The position numbers and the translations under genes were made by a program. A stretch of DNA of 64,000 bases. Origin: Erpobdella octoculata (lineage: Eukaryota > Annelida > Clitellata > Hirudinida > Erpobdellidae). Positions 1 through 10,752 of the stretch are shown here, in pieces. The notes under the pieces are model-generated. The model ran no database searches, was not told the origin of the DNA, and was given only the letters and a program-made list of their open reading frames with translations. The stretch covers positions 17,145,341 to 17,209,340 of the forward strand of contig OZ022241.1 in assembly GCA_963978895.1 (NCBI GenBank), written 5' to 3'. The number at the start of each line of letters is the position of its first letter. Position 1 is the first letter of the stretch.

Positions 1-146
1 AATTAGACTTGTTGCTCTTCTTATTAGTCTTGAAAGGCCGTAAGTCTCCTCGTGTCATGAAATTACTCGTTATTATTTCTAAAAACTCGAACGCTTACTT
101 TTAAACTGTCATAAATACATTTTAATATTTAATTTTATATTAACAA

Positions 147-1210
147 CTAGCTGGGTTACCCGGCGTTGCCCGGGGAATTTAAAGGTTTTTTTATCGTTTT
201 TCTCTCTGGCTCCCGTTTCCTTAACCGCTCGTTTGCCCGGGCATCTTTGCATCTATTGAAACATTTATGCAGATACTTTTGATTTTTAATTAAAAGAAAT
301 ACAACAAACACATACAGTCATTTTATTGCAAAGCTTTCTGATACACAATGTTTTTTGTTTTTCCATAAGGTGCATTAATAGTTATACTATTATACTTAAA
401 ATACATTAATAGTTATATTGATATACTCACTCACAATAAATTTTTCAATTTTCTTGTCTGTAAGCACAAAATAATATCTGTTAGACTAAAAGTAGCACAA
501 AATAATATCTGTTAGAGGTTAGAGTGGTTAGATTGGTTAGAGTGGTTAGACTGGTAGAGCGATAATGATAGCCTGACACACAACGACCGAAACAATTTAC
601 AATTTAATATATACACAACAATAATTAACAATTAAATAATATAAAAATAGTAGCCTAAGTAAATAATATAAGAATAGTAGCCTAAGTTTTTAAATTACTT
701 TGATTTCGAGAAACCGAGACGATAAACAGCGAATGTAAACAAAACATAGCTCTGATACAATAGCGAAAATATTTAAAAAAATTAATTTTCTAAAACATTC
801 AAAAACATTTGAACGATATACAGTAATTAAAAAAATAATAGTATAGTATATAGTATATTATATATTACTTTTGATATATTGATATAATTGATATAAGTAA
901 AATAATACTCACTTTTGATTTTGAGAAATCGCGACAACCAACAACGACGGAACAGAAGTCGAAAGCAACCCTAAGCTCGTTAAGCCGCGATATAATTGCA
1001 TAGATAAAATATTTCTAAAAATTAATTTTCTAAAATTGCATAGATAAAATATTTCTAAAAATTAATTTTCTAAAAACATTCAAAACAATTTTTTTAAATA
1101 AATGAGATTATTTGTTAGGTGGTAAATGTTTATTATGTAAAATTTCGTGCAAATCCCTTCATTGGTTTTGGCGTTATTAATGAACATACGTTGCCTTTTA
1201 TATATATAGA
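147..1210 (-). mobile_element. Non-autonomous Helitron
   Basis: On the minus strand the element starts with TCTATATATATAAAAGG at 1210 and ends in a GC-rich hairpin (GGGCAACGCCGGGTAACC) followed by the terminal CTAG at 147-150. It is flanked by A at the 5' end and T at the 3' end, as expected for Helitron insertion without target duplication. No Rep/helicase coding is visible. The interior is AT-rich and holds a direct duplication of about 40 bp near 996-1078. Assignment rests on the termini, which recur many times in this window. Confidence 0.8.
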
Positions 1211-1640
1211 TGAATAACATATGTAATTATGTGAATTCGTAAAAAAACGTTTATTGATTTATAGTCTAAATTTTAGACACTATTTCGCATTATTTAGATT
1301 TTTGAATAACTTCAATGAAATATTCAGATATTATAGGCCCTATAGGAGCTTTTCCCTCTAATTTCCCATTATTTTGGATACGATTGCCAGATAAAATTTT
1401 GTATTTCTAATTGGTGGTCTGCCAACAACTTCATAAATATACAGCCGGTCCCTGTTTCTAAAAAGTTTAAGAACCACTGGTATAGGGTCCTAACGTATGG
1501 CTCAAGCAAGCAAGTAAACACGGTCAAGTTAACATAAAAGATTTAGAAATAGCACTAAATGGCCAATAATCGGTACACCTCTAATTGATATAAAACTGTT
1601 TTTTTAACAATCAAACAGCAATGAGAAAGAATGTAATCAG

Positions 1641-1763
1641 TGGATGGAAGCTATCAACTTGGCTTCTGCTTGTTTCTCTGCTCCAGCTTTGCCCGGTGCC
1701 ATAGGATCACAAGTTTCTTTCCAAAGACCACTTTTTCCTGCTTCCCCTACAAAACTTTCTCTG
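1641..1763 (+). CDS. PSD: EFA6/PSD-type ARF6 guanine-exchange factor, exon (end of PH domain)
   Basis: An acceptor (AATCAG) precedes 41 codons in phase 0 and a good donor (CTG/GTAGGT) follows. The peptide begins WMEAINLASACFSAP and continues with AIGSQVSFQRPLFP and TKLSL. This matches, from memory of the family, the C-terminal helix and tail of the EFA6/PSD PH domain (W-x-x-x-INxxAAxxSAPPLPAAIGSQ...RPLLP...TKLS). EFA6 proteins activate ARF6 at the plasma membrane through a Sec7 domain, with the PH domain as membrane anchor. Only this exon and the next are in the window. The Sec7 and early PH exons must lie to the left, and I could not find the next downstream exon. Confidence 0.85.
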
Positions 1764-2274
1764 GTAGGTGTCAGTTATTTTTTACGAATTTGCTCAACAT
1801 TTATATATGAGATGAATTTGAAACACCACAAAATTTGCTCATTTTAATAAATTCTTATGAATATATAACTTAAGTTTTATCCACATAAAATTTAGATCCT
1901 TAGCTTATATACTATTTATAAACTACCAGACTTTCAAGGCTAAGCAAAAGTATTTGTTTGGATAAATTAAAGTGTATGGAAATAAATCAGAAATGTACTT
2001 TAATGAACAAGCAAATCAGCAATAATAAACTTTTTTTATGATTCACTCATTAACACATATCTGTTAATTTGCTGTTTAGTTAGAAAGCAAAATTGCCCCT
2101 CTTTTTTTGATGTTTATTGATGTCTCTTTCAGTTTCAAGAAAATTGCTATCAGAAATTTACATAAACAATAATAAATTCAAACAAACACATATTCATCTG
2201 GTAAAACTTTTAAAATGAGCTTTATGATGGAAAATTTCAAACAGCTTTTTACAAATCACTTGACAAATTAATTT

Positions 2275-2318
<44 letters not shown>
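1764..2318 (+). other. EFA6 intron ending in a TA microsatellite acceptor
   Basis: AT-rich intron between the two EFA6 exons. From about 2278 to 2316 it is an uninterrupted (TA)n run whose last units, TATATAG, form the 3' splice site. There is no pyrimidine tract next to the AG. The only T-rich stretch is ATTTCTTTAT just before the array. Nothing else is recognisable. Confidence 0.7.
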
Positions 2319-2319
<1 letters not shown>

Positions 2320-2462
2320 TCGAGCAACTTCAGGAGCATGACAAAAATGCTAAGAAATTTGAGCAGGAGTTGATTGATCATATGTCTTGTCAACCTCAGA
2401 AAGATGCAAGAAACAGGGTGGTTGACAATTTTTCAGAGAAGCAAACATATCTTCAGTTTGAG
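2319..2462 (+). CDS. PSD: EFA6/PSD-type ARF6 guanine-exchange factor, exon (post-PH helical region)
   Basis: 48 codons in phase 0, joined without frame loss to the exon at 1641-1763. The peptide starts IEQLQEHDKNAKKFEQELI and ends VVDNFSEKQTYLQFE. In the EFA6 family the TKLS segment is followed by a charged helical stretch (EEQL..HE.KL...EL..H, then YL.FEK.RYE), which fits. The acceptor is the microsatellite AG and the donor is GAG/GTTATT, which is weak. The next conserved segment (K-x-RYE-x-Y) was not found downstream. Confidence 0.8.
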
Positions 2463-3034
2463 GTTATTTTCTTTTAAAATTTTTAATAATAATTTGGAAT
2501 TCCAGAAATATGTTTATTGTTTTAAATTTTAAAAACAGTAAAGTTGCATTATTAGAATTGATAGGAAATTCTTTAACATGAGACTTTTTATTATTATTGT
2601 TATTGAGTTTTTCAAAACTGAAACATTAAAGAAGAGTGTCTCATTTGTACCTTATTGAAAATCATTTTCGGGAACAGAGTCTTGAGGATTGAATATAAGT
2701 GTAGAAATGATTGAATATAAGTGTAGAAATGTTTCACTTGCAAGCTCTGCACAACTTTTTAGTAATCTTTTTTAAACAAACCTCATAGTAATTTAATAGA
2801 TAAAAACTTAAGACCAAGTTGAACTTATTTACAAAAACGTTGAAAGTATGGAATCGATTCCATTAAAACCACAAATAACATAAAATGGAATACACCGAAA
2901 TAATTAGAACTTAATTAAAATATAAACTTTATTTAGAAATTAAGGAAAGTGATAATTAGTAAGTACACTTCATAGTTATCTGGAAGACTGAAAAGATGTA
3001 CAGAAATATCCAAAGAGAGAAAATTGTTAGGTAC
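2463..3034. other. Intron or intergenic, nothing recognised
   Basis: AT-rich sequence after the last EFA6 exon found. It contains a short direct duplication (GATTGAATATAAGTGTAGAA) near 2686-2728. No gene, RNA or transposon end is recognisable. Confidence 0.4.
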
Positions 3035-3042
3035 ATTCCAAC

Positions 3043-4447
3043 TAGGGTTGTTACAGTTTTGAAAAAAGATTCAGTTTCAGTTAAAGTAACTGAAACTTTA
3101 CAAAGATTCAGTTTCAGTAAACTGAATCTTTAAAGTTTCAGTTACAGTTAGATTCAGTTTTTTTTTTTTCAATTTTTTAGGTAAACTACCAAGAAGAAAT
3201 TTACTATAAAAAACACTTTGCAACACAGACATGTTTAAAAAATGTATTTAGCCTAAAAATTCCTTCTTGAATTTATAAAAGACCTCAGCTTCCAGCTTGT
3301 CGTCACCCAAATTATGCCGACATCTGCTAAGAGCAAAGCCTGTAATGAGTTGCGTAATTGTTCTACAAGTCAGAAGAGCTATTCTTATTTTATTGATGTT
3401 TCGATCAAAATAATAGCAAGTTATTCCCATCCTTACCGATGAATAACATGGCCGAGACCATCTGTTGTGATTGACACATACTTCGCTGAATTCAATGATA
3501 ATTCAACAGATCGTTTTAATTCTTTTACTAATTCGGACACTTTTGTGGATATATCGTGTCGGTTCGGCAAGGTTAGTAAACGACCTTCCGACACAACTGC
3601 AAACATATTTTTAATAGAAGGTTCTTCGATCAAAAGAAATGGCAAACTGTTTGCAGCAAATGCTGAGGCGATAGCATGGGCAGCCTTATTATAGGCATTG
3701 GAGCCTTTTTTAATGTCATTTTTGAGTTCTTTAACAACAAAACAGTTTTCAATTGTTGCCTGGTTTTTCAAATGTGAAAAGGGTCGTTTAATAGACTTAC
3801 TTTGTGTTCTTGATATCATAGCTATTTTTTTCCTCTAAATACTCTGCGTATTCTATTTCATGCTTCCTCAAGTGAGACTCTAAATTTTTGACATTTTTAC
3901 CCTTCAAAATTACAGAACAAATATTGCACTTAATATTGGCTACAACTCCTGTAAACCTTTTATGTACCGGGTTAGTATAGGTCTTGTTTTGTTGAATCTA
4001 GCTTTTTTCGTTGGAGGTCCTAAAGCAGATTCCGACTCATTTTGTTGAATAAACAATACTTCTTCCTCGGTAGATTCGTCCATAACAATGTTATTACTAA
4101 CACAAGTATCTTCCATTCTGATAATTCTAAAAATTGAAAATCTTCTAAAAACAACGCAAGCAACAGAACACTAACACGAAACAAAACAAAGAACTATTCC
4201 TAACTTCAACCGAAGTTATCGTCCGTGCCATAGAATCAAAACATTTAACCGCAAACATAAAAATAATATAATAAAATGATAAAAAATATTCATTCTAAAA
4301 GATTCAGTTATATTCAGTTTTCTCAATAGATTCAGTTTCAGTTACAGTTTTTAAAAAAAGATTCAGTTTCAGTTGAAGTTACTGAATCTAAAAAGATTCA
4401 GTTAACTGAATGTTTCAGTTTTAGATTCAGTAACTGTAACAACCCTA
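3043..4447 (-). mobile_element. hAT transposon with decayed ZBED-type transposase
   Basis: Bounded by an exact 8-bp target duplication ATTCCAAC (3035-3042 and 4448-4455). Terminal inverted repeats begin TAGGGTTGTTACAGTT. Both ends are packed with GATTCAGTTTCAGTT-type subterminal repeats in both orientations, the usual place for transposase binding. The 1405-bp body encodes a broken hAT transposase N-terminus on the minus strand. The TSD length and BED-type finger identify the superfamily. Confidence 0.9.
3433..4116 (-). pseudogene. hAT transposase N-terminal remnant (BED zinc finger)
   Basis: The likely start at 4116 reads MEDTCVSNNIVMDESTEEEV. After frame changes there is a BED-type finger (CNICSVILKGKNVKNLESHL, then RKHEIEY). 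The next open piece (3433-3819) contains AFAANSLPFLLIEEPS and ends in YVSITTDG, the segment around the first catalytic Asp of hAT enzymes. Frameshifts split the frame, and the rest of the catalytic domain and the C-terminal dimerisation region are missing from this 1.4-kb copy. It is not functional. Confidence 0.75.
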
Positions 4448-4455
4448 ATTCCAAC

Positions 4456-6165
4456 AAATGAAATTATAAAAATTAAAATGTGTTTAAAAACCAAAAATTA
4501 TAAGTTACATAGACAAGATCTGTCTGGAGACTGGAAATATAAATCTATGTTGCATTCAAAGTTATTAACTAAATCAATAGCTTGAACCCAAGATTTTTTT
4601 TGTAGCAAAGAAGATATGCTACTTATGTCCAAGTATTGAAAAAAAACTATGACCGGCTCAAAAACAAGGACAGGTTCAGACAACTTGAGTCCAGCATAAA
4701 CAGGTTTTAAATTTTTTCTATCAAATCCAGTGGTAATTAGTAGGTGCTGAAAATTTGATACTTTTTTGGCTAAGTAATATTTATAGACTAATAAGATATA
4801 ACTGGCAATCATGGGCACAGTTGAGCTGGATAAAAATGCCATGATTAATAATATCTTGCTTTTTCAAGGAGTAAAACTAATTTTGTTACTTAATATTAAA
4901 AAGCTGCAAAAAAAGAGTTTTTATAATAATAATAATAATAAATTCAGATTTGGCCTCTGAAAAAGCCAGCTAAATATTTTCAGCATGCCATTTTTATGCA
5001 GCAGAACACTAAGTTTAGTTTTCTAAAACTTATTCCTCCATTAATTTATCTATTTTTATGATATTCTAGCAGTAATTTCTTACTGAAAATTTGTGTTCAA
5101 CATTGCAAGGTTATGGTTTTAAAATGTTATTATTTGTAACTAGATGATTAATAAGATTTAATTTTTCTATTTAGCTCACAACATGGATCAATAATTCATG
5201 CCTCAAATTTAACTCCAGTCAAGTCTTCCCCAACCATTATTTTTGAAACTCGAGTTTGAAAGTTGTTTCTGTCACTGTCATGTAGGTGTAAAAGTGAAAG
5301 TATTAATCTCAACAAAAACAGACGAATCACATTTTAGAAAGGGTGCATTCGTTTGTTATTTCAATTTGATATTAACAGTTGACTAAATAATCAAAAATCG
5401 TTGTCTGGCTCGGGATTGCATCTAATTTAAATAAATATATAAAATTTATTGTTATTCATCATAATGCTAACTTACTTAGGTTTGTGTTCTCCAACTTGTT
5501 TTAGATCTATTAGTCAATTGCAATGTTACAAGCAATTAAGTTGTTGGTAGGCATCTTTTATCAGTATTATTAGATTGCTCAATTGGACCAATAATCTTGA
5601 CTTGAAGATGATGACCATTTTTGCTGAAATCCTTTTTGTGTTTATAAATCAATGCAAAAATAATTGTTTATAAGTTTTTTATGCGTTTTCCATTACATTT
5701 ACTCATGACGTTTATTGAAGCTGATTCTTAGACTTTTAGAGTATACTAATTCTGTTTTTGATATCTCTTTGCACAGGCTTCTTCATTTTGTTCATGTACA
5801 AGATTTTCACGAATAGGTCATTTTATAGACAATGCTGCTATACTTAATTATATAGTTATAATATTTAATGATGAGCCTGTTATTCTCTTCTACTTTTTTT
5901 TATGTTATAGAATATTTTGTCATGTAAACATATTAATATGATTATGTTACCAATCTACATATTTTAATAAAGTCTCACGAAATCTCTATGGAGTTGTCAC
6001 ATCCCTTCCTACTTATGAATTCAAAAATGTAAATAATAATTTCATTTTTATTGTATAACAAATTTGTTAAAGTTATTTATATGAACAAAAAAATAAACTT
6101 AGTTTTTGATAATAAAGCATCACATCTCAGTATACTAAAGGGAAAATATTAAACATTTTCATCTT
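4456..6165. other. Intergenic, no gene recognised
   Basis: AT-rich sequence between the hAT copy and the 3' end of FAM172A-A. A 114-codon minus-strand frame at 4498-4842 has no family signature and no splice context that I can support. A short (AAT)n run lies near 4926-4940. The 3' UTR of the minus-strand gene presumably occupies the right end (below 6166), with AATAAA-like hexamers at several points. Confidence 0.4.
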
Positions 6166-7307
6166 TTAATTTTCTATATTTGTTGAATGTGCATTAGCTG
6201 CAAATTCGCACCCCTTATTTTCTTTGGGTACATTTTCTTCTTCTGTGTCCTTGTTGGATACATTTTCTTCTTCTGCATTCTTGTTGCATACATTTTCTTC
6301 TGTGTCTTTGTTGGATACATTTTCTTCTTCTGCATTCTTGTTGCATACATTTTCTTCTTCTGCATTCTTGTTGCATACATTTTCTTCTTCTGTGTCTTTG
6401 TTGGATACATTTTCTTCTTCTGCATTCTTGTTGCATACATTTTCTTCTTCTGCATTCTTGTTGCATACATTTTCTTCTTCTGCATTCTTGTTGCATACAT
6501 TTTCTTCTTCTGTGTCTTTGTTGGATACATTTTCTTCTTCTGCATTCTTGTTGCATACATTTTCTTCTTCTGCATTCTTGTTGCATACATTTTCTTCTTC
6601 TGTGTCTTTGTTGGATACATTTTCTTCTTCTGCATTCTTGTTGCATACATTTTCTTCTTCTGCATTCTTGTTGCATACATTTTCTTCTGTGTCTTTGTTG
6701 GATACATTTTCTTCTTCTGCATTCTTGTTGCATACATTTTCTTCTTCTGAATTCTTGTTGCATACATTTTCTTCTTCTGCATTCTTGTTGCATACATTTT
6801 CTTCTGTGTCTTTGTTGGATACATTTTCTTCTGCATTCTTGTTGCATACATTTTCTTCTTCTGCATTCTTGCTGCATACATTTTCTTCTTCTGCATTCTT
6901 GTTGCATACATTTTCTTCTTCTGCATTCTTGTTGGATACATTTTCTTCTTCTGCATTCTTGTTGGATACATTTTCTTCTTCTGCATTCTTGTTGCATACA
7001 TTTTCTTCTTCTGCATCCTTGTTGGATACATTTTCTTCTGTCTCCTGCTGGTGTGACCTTTTTATTCCAGTGTCTTTGCAGATAACACTTTCTTTGGCTG
7101 TATCTATATTCTGGCAATCTATCTCATTGTTGCCTGGATTGTTTCTATCATTTCGTATCTCAGTTTTATCTTCTTTTATATCAATATGGTTATCATTATT
7201 TGTTTCTCGACAGTCAACTGGGCTTCCATATTGTTCGAGCTTCCTTTTGAAAAACTTAAATACTGAATCCATGCACCTTGAAGATGTCCATTCATGTCTT
7301 GTATCAC
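6166..7307 (-). CDS. FAM172A: FAM172A-A exon 10 (terminal, long repeat tail)
   Basis: 1142 nt ending at the stop at 6166-6168. The first 30 residues (DTRHEWTSSRCMDSVFKFFK) complete the ARB2 domain: TxxHEWTSxxxxxSVFKFF is the conserved end with the candidate His. A charged linker follows, then 27 repeat units (EEENVCNKNA type), then a unique tail ending AHSTNIEN. Vertebrate and paralog B proteins stop soon after the domain, so this tail is an extension of about 370 residues. Confidence 0.9.
6244..7038 (-). repeat. Coding minisatellite, 27 units of 30 or 27 bp
   Basis: Twenty-seven units (22 of 30 bp, 5 of 27 bp; 795 bp in all) in the last exon of FAM172A-A. Three main variants occur: EEENVCNKNA, EEENVSNKDT and the 9-residue EENV forms. 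A higher-order pattern of two CNKNA units then one SNKDT unit is visible over much of the array. Every length change is a multiple of 3. Shadow frames stay open on both strands because the unit length is divisible by 3 and stop-free in several frames. Confidence 0.95.
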
Positions 7308-7372
7308 CTGTTTTAAAGAAGACAACTTATAACAGAAAATTAATTTAAAAAAACTGAAATGTTTAAACAAAC

Positions 7373-7487
7373 CTGCAGATACCCTCGGACAGTCATCTTT
7401 TCCACCACTTAACCATGAAAAGCAGTAGATCGAATCACTTAAGGGTGTATCTATTTCCTTATTACTTGTCACCCAATTTACTGCATT
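7373..7487 (-). CDS. FAM172A: FAM172A-A exon 9
   Basis: 115 nt, phase 0 in and phase 1 out. Encodes NAVNWVTSNKEIDTPL and KDDCPRVSAG. NWVxSxxxLDTPL and DCPRVSAG are family signatures next to the last His-containing motif. The intron to exon 10 is 65 bp. Confidence 0.95.
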
Positions 7488-7906
7488 CTTAAAAAAATAA
7501 ATAGAAAAATTAGATAAGGCACCAATTATATCTCAAAATTTCGTGCTTCTGCTTTTAAAATGGCTTATGCTTAATGAGCTGCAAAAAAGTTTCTTATAAT
7601 CTAACACATCATTGATCAAAAACGAAATACTATTAATGATTGATTAATGCATTTCTTTTCAACTATTTAGATAACTTAGCCTATTGAAATATAATAAATG
7701 TTTCTTGCGGAAATATACTTCCTTAGGAAAACATACTTTATTTTTGTTATAAGCAGACTATGAGTACCAAAATTATTAAAATAAAAATAACATTTAAATT
7801 TGCATATTAAATAAACAGAGCTTCAACAGAATGTTTCAAAATTTTGAATATGAAAGTTAGAAATAATATAGATGTTAGAGAACACAATAACAATAACTGA
7901 ACTCAC

Positions 7907-8020
7907 ATTTACAAAAAAATGTTTAACATGAGAACTTGCGTTATATGGCATACTATGCACAGAATCTGAAAACCCCACAGCAAAAACTTTGTTAAGAAAT
8001 TCCTTTGTTCTCTCTTTTGC
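7907..8020 (-). CDS. FAM172A: FAM172A-A exon 8
   Basis: 114 nt, phase 0 both sides. Encodes AKERTKEFLNKVFAVGFSDS then VHSMPYNASSHVKHFFVN. VFAVGFSDSVHS corresponds to VTAVALTDSVHN of vertebrates, the strand carrying the candidate acidic residue. Confidence 0.95.
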
Positions 8021-8169
8021 CTGATAAAAATTATGGTAATTTAAATTATTGATTTTTATTTGAGATTAAATTTAAAAAAAATGAAAAATAAATAAACTAA
8101 TTAAATTTTATGAAAAACCCTATCACTATTATAGATGACAAATAATTTGATTTTAAAATAAGCAATTAC

Positions 8170-8289
8170 TAAATGAACAGTGACAACTCCTCCATAACTA
8201 TGAGCCATGATAGCGATGTGCTTGGCTTTGGCCTTCATAATGAAATTGTCCCATACATATAAAGCATGATTTCCTGGATCTTCACTTCC
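8170..8289 (-). CDS. FAM172A: FAM172A-A exon 7 (nucleophile-elbow-like HSYGG)
   Basis: 120 nt, phase 0 both sides. Encodes GSEDPGNHALYVWDNFIM and HIAIMAHSYGGVVTVHL. AHSYGG (residues about 366-371) is the family's nucleophile-elbow-like motif with the candidate Ser. The donor is TTA/GTAATT. Confidence 0.95.
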
Positions 8290-8824
8290 CTAGTGACATA
8301 ACAGCATAAACAATTACTTTCATAAATCTAAAGTTTTTATTTGAAGTGGAATTTATTTAAGAAATCAAAATTATAAAATAAATTATTTTAATATTTATTT
8401 AAACCACATAATAAAGTACATTCAGGACCATAGACTAATATTTACTGATTGAGGGCATGCTGCTCACTAGTACAACTTTTACCCTATACCAATAACTTGA
8501 GATGCAGTTTTGCTTCAAATCTTCATTGTTATTAATGTTCTAAGAGTTTTTTTTAAAGCTTCATTGGAAATAAAACATGTTTCTCTGACATTTCTCATTT
8601 TAAGCCTTAAAAAATTTCAATCGATTAACAAAATTAGCACTATTACTAACTCAACCGATGCACTACTATCAACTCATTCACATATGGTATCTTATTAAAC
8701 CAATGATCCAAAAACGAACATGAGTCATACATGCGAGCAATCGGGATTAGTGTTTATCCAATTAATTTTACTTAACGAGGCTGTTTACTTTTACTCTTTT
8801 CCAATTTCAAACTTCTGCTGTGGA

Positions 8825-9361
8825 TTTGCCAGGCATGTCACCGCATCATCTAAAACTTAAAGTTGGATCTCCGGTTATTCTACTTCAGAATTTGAACCCA
8901 CCGCGGCTGTGCAATGGCATGCGATTAGTAATTGATAAAAAAACATTGTCGAAGCCTGCATTTTGAATGGCAAGTTCTGAGGCAAAAGTGTTTTGCTGCC
9001 ACGGATCCCAATAATTTCTACAGAAGTGCATATTGAATTCAAATGAATTCAATTTAAAATTAGATTGGCATTCGCAATGACAATTAATAAGTCGCAAGGC
9101 CAAACGATGTCTGTTTGTGGCTTAGATTTGGGCACGCCATGTTTTTCTCACGAACAATTACCTATACATGGCATGTTCTTGTGAGGGCAAACCATCCAGT
9201 TTGTTTGTGTTGGCTAAAGATGGTGTGACAAAAAACATTGTACACAATCGATTGCTCTTAGATATTGTTTTTTTTTTAAATTGACATAATTTGTACATTA
9301 AACTTTAAAAAAAAAACTAAAATAATTTATAAGGCAAAACAACGTTTGCTGGGTCAGCTAG
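8825..9361 (+). pseudogene. Helitron 3' end with helicase C-terminal remnant
   Basis: Lies in intron 6 of FAM172A-A. The plus strand encodes DLPGMSPHHLKLKVGSPVIL and NPPRLCNG, the C-terminal part of the PIF1-like helicase of Helitrons, followed by shifted frames containing [10 protein letters not shown] and CFSHEQL. It ends CAACGTTTGCTGGGTCAGCTAG with T following. It is a sister of the copy ending at 45229. Upstream helicase and the Rep domain are absent. Confidence 0.85.
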
Positions 9362-9643
9362 TTTATATATATATTTATATATATATATATATGATTATAA
9401 CTATTAAACTAAGCTGTCGTTTAATTGACTATGTTTAAAATAAAATAATACTGAATTGTCAACTTGAAACAACTACTTTTTTTTTTAATATTAGTAATCA
9501 GTGCTTTAAGGGCTTCCGTATTTGCAGCTCACAAACAACTCAATAATAATTAATACCTGAAACACTTGTAATAGATAAAGTAAAATATTTTTATTTCATA
9601 AATCCAAAAAACTAAAAATTTAATAAGCCTACGAATAACCTAC

Positions 9644-9767
9644 TCTGATTGGTCCCTTATTGTAGTTTTCATTTGTGTTGAAAAGAACAACTTCATATCC
9701 TTCTTCATATGCTCGTTTGATGTAAGGAATTTGACTACCATCCATTAAGTTATCATTAATGATGATC
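9644..9767 (-). CDS. FAM172A: FAM172A-A exon 6
   Basis: 124 nt. Encodes [34 protein letters not shown] and KGPIR, matching the family segment IINxxLxxGTQIPYIxRAxxxGYGVxVxNxNxN. The vertebrate acidic insert that follows this segment is absent, as is usual in short invertebrate forms. Three bases differ from paralog B by eye. Confidence 0.95.
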
Positions 9768-9840
9768 CTTAATGTCATTAAAATTTAACAATTATGAATG
9801 AAACACAACAAAATTACAGCCTACTAAGTGTTGAAAAAAC

Positions 9841-9968
9841 CTTCTTGCCCATTGTCCAGCTCGTACAACACCACTGCCATGTATGAGAATCAACAACTTG
9901 TCATCGGTTGTTTTAGCATTCTCGCTTGCAAAAAAAGATCCTAGAGATTCTCCATCCTTTGCATCAAA
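9841..9968 (-). CDS. FAM172A: FAM172A-A exon 5 (HGSGVVRAGQW motif)
   Basis: 128 nt, phase 0 in and phase 2 out. Encodes FDAKDGESLGSFFASENA and KLLILIHGSGVVRAGQWA. The HGSG motif (about residues 283-286) is the oxyanion-hole-like strand-loop of the ARB2 fold and is conserved to vertebrates. By eye only two bases differ from the paralog B exon. Confidence 0.95.
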
Positions 9969-10696
9969 CTAAAAAACATGGCTGAGATATGTAAATATTT
10001 ACCAAATGGTTTAACTTGATGTGTTTGTGGATACATAGCTTGTGTGTGTTTCTTTAACAAAGTCACAAATTTCACAAAATCTTAAATCATATAAAGAATG
10101 CATAGCATTTCATTTCCATCATGCATCGGGGTAGAACACTGACATTATCTATCCATAAGTTTCTTTTCTTACTTTAGAGTTTATCTTCCAGCAGTCTTAT
10201 ATGTCAATTTATGAGTGAATTTCTAATCTGATACATTTAGCATGCAAATAGTAGAGTGGTGACATGGGAAAGCATAATTGGAAAGGGGTAACTAAAGCCA
10301 AAGATTTCAATTATGTTTCCTTCTACTAGTTTCATCAATTCTCCCTTCCCTGCTTTAAAAACAATAAAATATGGCAAATTGTCTATTGTAAATTGTTTAG
10401 TCATCTGTATGAAATGCTGCCAAACTCTGAGGACTGTGCTTCCTCTACCTCTTGAGACCGTCAGATGTCGATCACAATATAATTTTGACATAATTTTTCT
10501 TAGAAAGCTGATTTATCCTCTAAAGTAATTGTTTGAAACTTAGATTCAGAACATTTATCGCTTGACATTTTAATTCATATGAATTAGCCTATAATTTATG
10601 TTCTCAATTTATGTGTGAAGTAGTTTTCTACAGCTAAATAGTCTTATTATAATATTTGTTGAAATATTTCCTTCCATCTAACGGGGATTGCCTCTG

Positions 10697-10698
10697 TA

Positions 10699-10752
<54 letters not shown>

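Noticed and set aside
4498..4842. 114-codon minus-strand frame
   Set aside because: No family motif, no splice context that I can support; a frame of this length is possible by chance in this much sequence.
6187..7348. Long open frames of 374 and 187 codons (plus strand) and 285 and 300 codons (minus strand) over the coding minisatellite
   Set aside because: They are shadows of a stop-free repeat with unit length divisible by 3. Only the frame continuous with the FAM172A exons has splice sites and homology.
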